A DNA stretch of 64,000 nt. Source: Duganella sp. GTDB taxonomy: Bacteria > Pseudomonadota > Gammaproteobacteria > Burkholderiales > Burkholderiaceae_D. Positions 59,719 to 64,000 of this stretch are shown here, piece after piece. Under the pieces are notes generated by a model. It did no database searches and was not told where the DNA came from. It saw nothing but the letters and a program-made list of their open reading frames with translations. Location of the stretch: contig JAMFSU010000113.1 in the NCBI GenBank assembly GCA_026225475.1, positions 62,001-126,000 on the forward strand, in the 5' to 3' direction. The position numbers and the translations under genes are program-made. Positions within the stretch are counted from its first letter, which is position 1. Each line of letters begins with the position of its first letter.

Positions 59719-60579
59719 ATGCAAGCCAAGTCAAATACACTTCCTTACTGGCTTTGCACTCCCGGTGCGCTGATTACCCTTGCCTTCGTTGTGCTGCCTC
59801 TGGTCGTGACGCTTTCGCTGAGCTTCTTTCCTTTCGTGGCAGGCGGTGCAACGGGGGACCACCTGACCTTCGCCAACTACATAGACGTTGGCAGCGATAG
59901 CTATTTCTATACCATCTTCATCCGCACCTTCGGTATGGCCTTGGTCGTCACCGCAATCTGCATTGCCATCGGTGTGCCGGAAGCCTATGTACTGAGCCGG
60001 CTGTCACCACAGTGGCGCGCAGTATCCATCGTGATCGTACTGGGGCCGCTGTTGGTCTCGGTGGTGGTCAGGACGCTGGGGTGGGCGGTGCTGCTCGGCA
60101 ATGAAGGAGTGGTCAATAAGCTGTTGCTGGCCGTCGGACTGATCAATGAACCGATTAAGATGATGTTTACCTTTACCGGTGTCGTGATCGCCTTAGTACA
60201 TGTACTGGTGCCGCTGATGGTGTTGGCGGTATGGGCCTCGTTGCAAAAGCTCGATGCCTCCACTGAACAGGCGGCCGAATCGCTGGGGGCGGGGCTGTTC
60301 ACGGTGTTGCGCCGTATCGTTTTTCCGCAGGTGATTCCAGGTGTCTTGTCCGGCGGGTTGATCGTCTTCTCGCTGGCCTCCAGTGCCTTTGCCACGCCAG
60401 CCATCATTGGCGGGCGACGATTGAAAGTGGTGCCCACCACGATCTATGACGAATTCCTCGGCAATCTGAACTGGCCGCTGGGCGCCGCCTTGTCGGTGAT
60501 CTTGCTGATCATCGTGCTGGCAGTCTCGGTCGGCGTGAATCGCCTGGTCGAGCACCGCTACAAACAGGTGTTCCAATGA
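59719..60579 (+). CDS. ABC transporter permease 1 (PotB type)
   Basis: A 286-residue permease with six membrane segments. The cytoplasmic EAA loop, contacting the ATPase, reads EQAAESLGAGLFTVLRRIVFPQVIPG (about 190-215). The N-terminal WLCTPGALITLAFVVLPLVV and the ATPAIIGG block are typical of PotB. It starts two bases after the ATPase stop and overlaps the next permease gene by four bases, so the pair is translated together. Confidence 0.93.
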   Translation: MQAKSNTLPYWLCTPGALITLAFVVLPLVVTLSLSFFPFVAGGATGDHLTFANYIDVGSDSYFYTIFIRTFGMALVVTAICIAIGVPEAYVLSRLSPQWRAVSIVIVLGPLLVSVVVRTLGWAVLLGNEGVVNKLLLAVGLINEPIKMMFTFTGVVIALVHVLVPLMVLAVWASLQKLDASTEQAAESLGAGLFTVLRRIVFPQVIPGVLSGGLIVFSLASSAFATPAIIGGRRLKVVPTTIYDEFLGNLNWPLGAALSVILLIIVLAVSVGVNRLVEHRYKQVFQ

Positions 60580-61376
60580 GCTGGCGCGCGCCTCTTCCGC
60601 TGCTAATTTTTCATTGGCTGTTCGCGGCTTTCATGCTGGCGCCGCTGGTGATCGTCATCTTCGTCTCCTTTACCGACAAGGGCTATATATCGATGCCGTT
60701 CGACGGCGCTTCATTTCGCTGGTATGTCGCCATCCTGCGCGACGATAGTTTCATGAGCGCCTTCTATCGCAGCGTGTTGCTGGGTGTCGCAGCGGCCACG
60801 ATTGCCACGCTGCTGGCGGTACCCGCCGGCATGGCCATCGCATGGCATCGGTTCCCTGGCCGCGAGGCGATGCTGGGGCTGCTGTTGTCGCCGCTGATGG
60901 TGCCGCATGTGGTGCTGGGTATTGCCATCCTGCGCTTGCTGAGCTTGCTGGATTCGCCAGGCTCGGCCTGGGGGCTAACGGCCGCGCATACCGTGGTCGT
61001 CCTGCCTTACGTGTTGCGCCTAGTAGTGGCTGCCGCTACCGGTTTCGACCGAACCATCGCACAGGCCGCGGAGGCCTTGGGAGCATCGCCGTGGACCGTA
61101 TTTCGCCGGGTGGAATTACCGCTCATCATCCCAGGTGTGGTCGGTGGCTGGATGCTCGCCTTCATCAACAGTTTCGATGAACTAACGATGTCGATCTTCG
61201 TCGCCTCCGCCGGCACCGAAACCTTACCCGTCAAGATGTACAACCACATCGCCAACACGATCGATCCACTGCTGGCTTCGGTATCGACCATATTGATCGT
61301 GCTGACACTGATTTTGATGCTGGTCCTGGATCGTTTCTACGGACTGGACCGTGTTCTCGCTGGAAAAACATCATGA
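60576..61376 (+). CDS. ABC transporter permease 2 (PotC type)
   Basis: A 266-residue permease with six membrane segments. The EAA loop is AQAAEALGASPWTVFRRVELPLIIPG (about 162-187) and the INSFDELTMSIFVAS block is diagnostic of PotC. Its start overlaps PotB's stop and its stop overlaps the oxidase start (ATGA), so import and breakdown genes are translationally linked, evidence that the imported compound is the oxidase substrate. Confidence 0.93.
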   Translation: MSWRAPLPLLIFHWLFAAFMLAPLVIVIFVSFTDKGYISMPFDGASFRWYVAILRDDSFMSAFYRSVLLGVAAATIATLLAVPAGMAIAWHRFPGREAMLGLLLSPLMVPHVVLGIAILRLLSLLDSPGSAWGLTAAHTVVVLPYVLRLVVAAATGFDRTIAQAAEALGASPWTVFRRVELPLIIPGVVGGWMLAFINSFDELTMSIFVASAGTETLPVKMYNHIANTIDPLLASVSTILIVLTLILMLVLDRFYGLDRVLAGKTS

Positions 61377-62479
61377 GCTTGCGTGATATCGATACTTTAG
61401 TGATAGGCGGCGGCGTCGTAGGCATGTCGATTGCCTATGGCCTGGCCAAGGCAGGTGAACAGGTGCGCGTGCTGGATGGCGCAGACGATGCCTTCCGGGC
61501 CGCACGCGGCAATTTTGGACTGGTATGGGTACAAGGAAAGGGCATCGAAAAACCCGACTACGCCCGCTGGAGCATGGCCTCGGTCAAGCGGTGGACATCG
61601 TTTGCGCAGGGGCTCACGGCGTCCACCGGCACCGATCTGGAACTATCCCAGATCGGTGGCCTGCAATACTTTCTTGACGAGACTGAACTTCGTGCTTACG
61701 TGCAGAACCTGGAACGCTTGAAGAATTCGCTCGGAGGCGACTATCCGTTTGAAGCGCTGGACCCGCAGAGCGTGAAAGAGCTTTCCCCGCATATCGGCCC
61801 CGAGGTGGTGGGCGCCGTCTATGGTGCACTGGACGGCCACGTCAGCCCGCTGCGGCTGCTGAGCGCACTGGTACAGAGTTTCAAGCTGCTCGGCGGCGAA
61901 CTGCACAACGGCATACATTGCGATGGGATCAAGCATCGCGGCAACGCCTTCCATGTCAGTGCCAATGGACAGCAACATGTGGCAGGCAAGCTGGTGCTAG
62001 CGGCCGGACTTGGCAATCGCGCACTCGCGCCACTGGTTGGCCTGAAAGCGCCTATTGAACCCAATCGAGGACAAGTGCTGGTAACCGAGCGCATGCAGCC
62101 GTTCATGAACCATCCATCCGGGCGTGTGCGCCAGACCGGAGAGGGCGTGGTGCAGATCGGCGATTCGAAGGAAGACGTCGGATTCGACGAAGGCACCAGC
62201 ATCGACCAGCTGGCCTACATCGCCCAGCGTGCATGCAAATATTTCCCGCTGCTGGAAAACGTCAACCTGGTACGCAGCTGGGGCGCGTTGCGAGTCATGA
62301 CGCGAGACGGTTTCCCGATCTATGAGCAATCCCGTGAATGCCCTGGCGCGTTCCTGGCGACCTGCCACAGCGGCATTACCCTGGCCGCCAACCACGCCGG
62401 TCCGATCGCAGACTGGATACGCGGCGCAACAGCGCCTGCAGAGATATCCACCTTCATAGCAGGACGATTCAATGTTTAA
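61373..62479 (+). CDS. FAD-dependent amine/opine oxidase subunit (DAO family, HcnC/OoxB-like)
   Basis: A 368-residue D-amino-acid-oxidase-fold dehydrogenase. The FAD dinucleotide motif is VIGGGVVGMSIAYGLAKAGEQV, with a matching NFGLVWVQGKG block and the C-terminal SGITLAANHAGPIADW motif. It is the beta-type catalytic subunit of heteromeric oxidases such as octopine/nopaline oxidase and hydrogen cyanide synthase. It needs the [2Fe-2S] and FAD subunits encoded next. Overlaps upstream permease (4 bp) and downstream small subunit (8 bp). Substrate is unknown: a secondary amine such as an opine or N-methyl amino acid would fit. Confidence 0.9.
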   Translation: MSLRDIDTLVIGGGVVGMSIAYGLAKAGEQVRVLDGADDAFRAARGNFGLVWVQGKGIEKPDYARWSMASVKRWTSFAQGLTASTGTDLELSQIGGLQYFLDETELRAYVQNLERLKNSLGGDYPFEALDPQSVKELSPHIGPEVVGAVYGALDGHVSPLRLLSALVQSFKLLGGELHNGIHCDGIKHRGNAFHVSANGQQHVAGKLVLAAGLGNRALAPLVGLKAPIEPNRGQVLVTERMQPFMNHPSGRVRQTGEGVVQIGDSKEDVGFDEGTSIDQLAYIAQRACKYFPLLENVNLVRSWGALRVMTRDGFPIYEQSRECPGAFLATCHSGITLAANHAGPIADWIRGATAPAEISTFIAGRFNV

Positions 62480-62783
62480 GACCATGTTGTCCGCCGCAGA
62501 AGATCTGCGGCCGATAGTCGAGATTTCCGTCAACGGCAAGGCTGCCCAGGCGCGTGCAGGCGAACCGCTGGCCACCGCACTGCTTAATGCGGGCGTTGTG
62601 TCGTTCCGGCGTACTGCCGTATCGGGTAGTGCCCGCGCGCCACTGTGCCTGATGGGCGTGTGTTTCGATTGTCAGGTGGAAGTCGACGGTCAGCAAAACG
62701 TGCAGTCATGCATGGTGCAGGTGCAGGCCGGCATGTGCGTGCAGCTGCCTGAGGGCGCACGTCGCCCGGGAGAACCGGCATGA
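62472..62783 (+). CDS. Small [2Fe-2S] subunit of the oxidase (HcnA-like)
   Basis: A 103-residue ferredoxin-like protein. The cluster motif is CLMGVCFDCQVEVDG with a fourth cysteine in NVQSCMVQVQAG, as in the Fer2_4/HcnA and sarcosine/opine oxidase small domains. The arginine-rich strand VSFRRTAVSGSARAPLC precedes it. It transfers electrons between the FAD subunits. It overlaps the genes on both sides, as is usual for this subunit. Confidence 0.9.
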   Translation: MFKTMLSAAEDLRPIVEISVNGKAAQARAGEPLATALLNAGVVSFRRTAVSGSARAPLCLMGVCFDCQVEVDGQQNVQSCMVQVQAGMCVQLPEGARRPGEPA

Positions 62784-64000
62784 TGGAATTTACCCACGAC
62801 CTGATCGTCATCGGTGCCGGTCCGGCAGGGATGTCGGCGGCAATGAAGGGCGCTGACCTCGGCTTGAAGACCTTGTTGCTGGACGAACAACCGCACCAGG
62901 GCGGGCAGATTTACCGCAACGTCACCCAGGTGCCGGCCAGCGTAGCCCGCTTGCTTGGGCCAGACTACGTCTACGGTCTGACACTGGCGCAATGCCTTGA
63001 TCGATCCAGCGTGGAGTGCCGGTTTGGCGCGATGGTGTGGGAAGTAGCCGACGACTTGACGGTGACGGTGCAGCAGGATGAGAAATCCTTTCGCGTCCGC
63101 GCGCCGCAGTTGATTGCTGCGACGGGGGCAATGGAGCGGCCTTCACCTGTCCCGGGGTGGACGCTGCCCGGTGTGCTCAATGCAGGTGCGGCACAGATCG
63201 CGCTGAAAACGTCCGCCGCGATACCGCAAGGGCGCGTGGTGCTGATCGGCGCTGGGCCACTGTTGCTGCTGGTGGCCTGTCAGTTGCTGGATGCCGGCGT
63301 CACCGTCGCAGCGATCGTGCAGACCGCCCCCGCCGACAACAAACAAAAGGCCATGCAGCATCTTGCCGCTGCTCTGGCCGCACCGGGCTATCTGCTCAAG
63401 GGACTGCGGATGCTGTGGCGTTTGCGCCGCGCCGGAGTGACCATGGTGTCGGCCGCGACCGATGTGCGCATCAAGGGCGATGAGCATGTCGAAACGGTGA
63501 GTTTTTCCGTTGACGGCCGGGCGCAGCAGGTGGATGCGGATGTAGTTTTGCTGCATCACGGCGTGACGCCGAACACGCAGTTGAGTCGCCAGTTGCGCGT
63601 CGACCATGCATGGGATGAGGTCAATCTGTCATGGTATCCGGTGGTGGATGCGTGGGGCCAAACCTCTCTCTCCGGATTCAGGATCGCGGGCGACGGCGCA
63701 GAGATCGGTGGTGCGAGGGCGGCTGAACCCAGCGGCGCCCTGGCTGCGATCGGCGCGGCCAGGGCAATCGGTCGATTGGATGAGGCCTCGTTTCAGACGC
63801 AGTCGTCCCCCGAGCGGAAAAAGCTGGCGCAGCAGATGAAGATCCGTCCCTTCCTGGACGCCTTGTATCGTCCGCCACAGTGGCTGGCCAATCCAGTCGA
63901 TGAAACCATCGTCTGTCGATGCGAGGAAGTGACGGCGGGTAGGATCCGGGAAATGGCGCGATTGGGATGCCAGGGGCCCAACCAGACCAAATTCTTCAGT
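62780..64000 (+). CDS. FAD/NAD(P)-binding oxidase subunit with BFD-like [2Fe-2S] domain (HcnB/OoxA-like), partial
   Basis: The third oxidase subunit, 407 codons visible and running off the window. The N-terminal FAD site is DLIVIGAGPAGMSAAMKGADLG with DEQPHQGGQIYRN; a second dinucleotide site is VVLIGAGPLLLLVACQLLDAG. Near the end, IVCRCEEVTAGRIREMARLG begins the BFD-like [2Fe-2S] domain (C-x-C, with the remaining cysteines beyond the edge). This is the alpha subunit of opine oxidase/HCN synthase-type complexes. Start at ATG 62780 overlaps the stop of the small subunit. The C terminus is outside the window. Confidence 0.9.
   Translation, partial: MMEFTHDLIVIGAGPAGMSAAMKGADLGLKTLLLDEQPHQGGQIYRNVTQVPASVARLLGPDYVYGLTLAQCLDRSSVECRFGAMVWEVADDLTVTVQQDEKSFRVRAPQLIAATGAMERPSPVPGWTLPGVLNAGAAQIALKTSAAIPQGRVVLIGAGPLLLLVACQLLDAGVTVAAIVQTAPADNKQKAMQHLAAALAAPGYLLKGLRMLWRLRRAGVTMVSAATDVRIKGDEHVETVSFSVDGRAQQVDADVVLLHHGVTPNTQLSRQLRVDHAWDEVNLSWYPVVDAWGQTSLSGFRIAGDGAEIGGARAAEPSGALAAIGAARAIGRLDEASFQTQSSPERKKLAQQMKIRPFLDALYRPPQWLANPVDETIVCRCEEVTAGRIREMARLGCQGPNQTKFFS

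Noticed and set aside
1..64000. CRISPR array or restriction-modification system
   Set aside because: No regularly spaced repeats and no Cas, methylase or endonuclease signatures were seen; the only tandem repeat is the 7-bp unit at 20079.

Overview
The window reads as a chromosomal segment of a betaproteobacterium, most likely Oxalobacteraceae (Herminiimonas/Herbaspirillum/Collimonas-like). This rests on the gene order hisC-B-H-A-F-I-E, HIT protein, tatABC, DegS-like protease, Nif3-like, mscL, petABC, sspAB, and on the protein sequences. Genus is an inference; no 16S gene is present.

Region 1 (1-15,105) is conserved core: the distal histidine operon, Sec-independent export (tatABC), periplasmic quality control, a mechanosensitive channel, the cytochrome bc1 operon (whose Rieske subunit carries a twin-arginine signal) and the SspA/SspB pair. 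It ends with tRNA-Thr(TGT) and its terminator.

Region 2 (15,226-24,350) is accessory DNA inserted beside tRNA-Thr. It holds a tyrosine integrase with two tandem DUF4224-type small genes, a membrane protein fused to a C-terminal cold-shock domain, a second tyrosine recombinase of the ICE-associated type, an EexN-like entry-exclusion lipoprotein, an XRE regulator behind a perfect palindrome, and two small unknown genes. It decays into an esterase fragment and an IS3 fragment. No mating-pore or relaxase genes are present, so it is probably the remnant or edge of an integrative element.

Region 3 (24,542-41,827) is a signalling block. A PAS-rich cytoplasmic histidine kinase and its NarL-type regulator are divergent from a PAS-GGDEF-EAL protein. 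Next comes a compact chemosensory operon: a soluble receptor with two signalling tips, a triple-CheW protein, CheB, a HEAT-repeat protein, CheR, CheY, a CheA with a large insert, a STAS-like protein, a second CheY and a short soluble MCP-like protein. No flagellar, pilus or membrane receptor genes accompany it. This is the best candidate for an under-described system.

Region 4 (41,828-49,900) is scarred by mobile elements: IS1182- and IS256-like remnants, a 7TM-DISM kinase pseudogene truncated at both ends, and an IS3-family element. Among these lie three paralogous spermidine-synthase-like proteins with a YkgJ-type cysteine-cluster protein, a ribbon-helix-helix gene, a YoaK/DUF1275 pseudogene broken by a 7-bp duplication, and a degenerate gene with an 8-G tract.

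Region 5 (49,878-64,000) is transport and catabolism: a MarR-led operon (isochorismatase-type hydrolase, small membrane protein, truncated MFS pump) behind a perfect 38-bp palindrome; an MHS-type MFS transporter with a DUF4286-type protein and a LysR regulator; and a second LysR gene divergent from a PotABCD-like ABC importer. The importer genes run directly into a three-subunit FAD/[2Fe-2S] amine or opine oxidase (HcnABC/OoxAB-like), whose last gene runs off the window.
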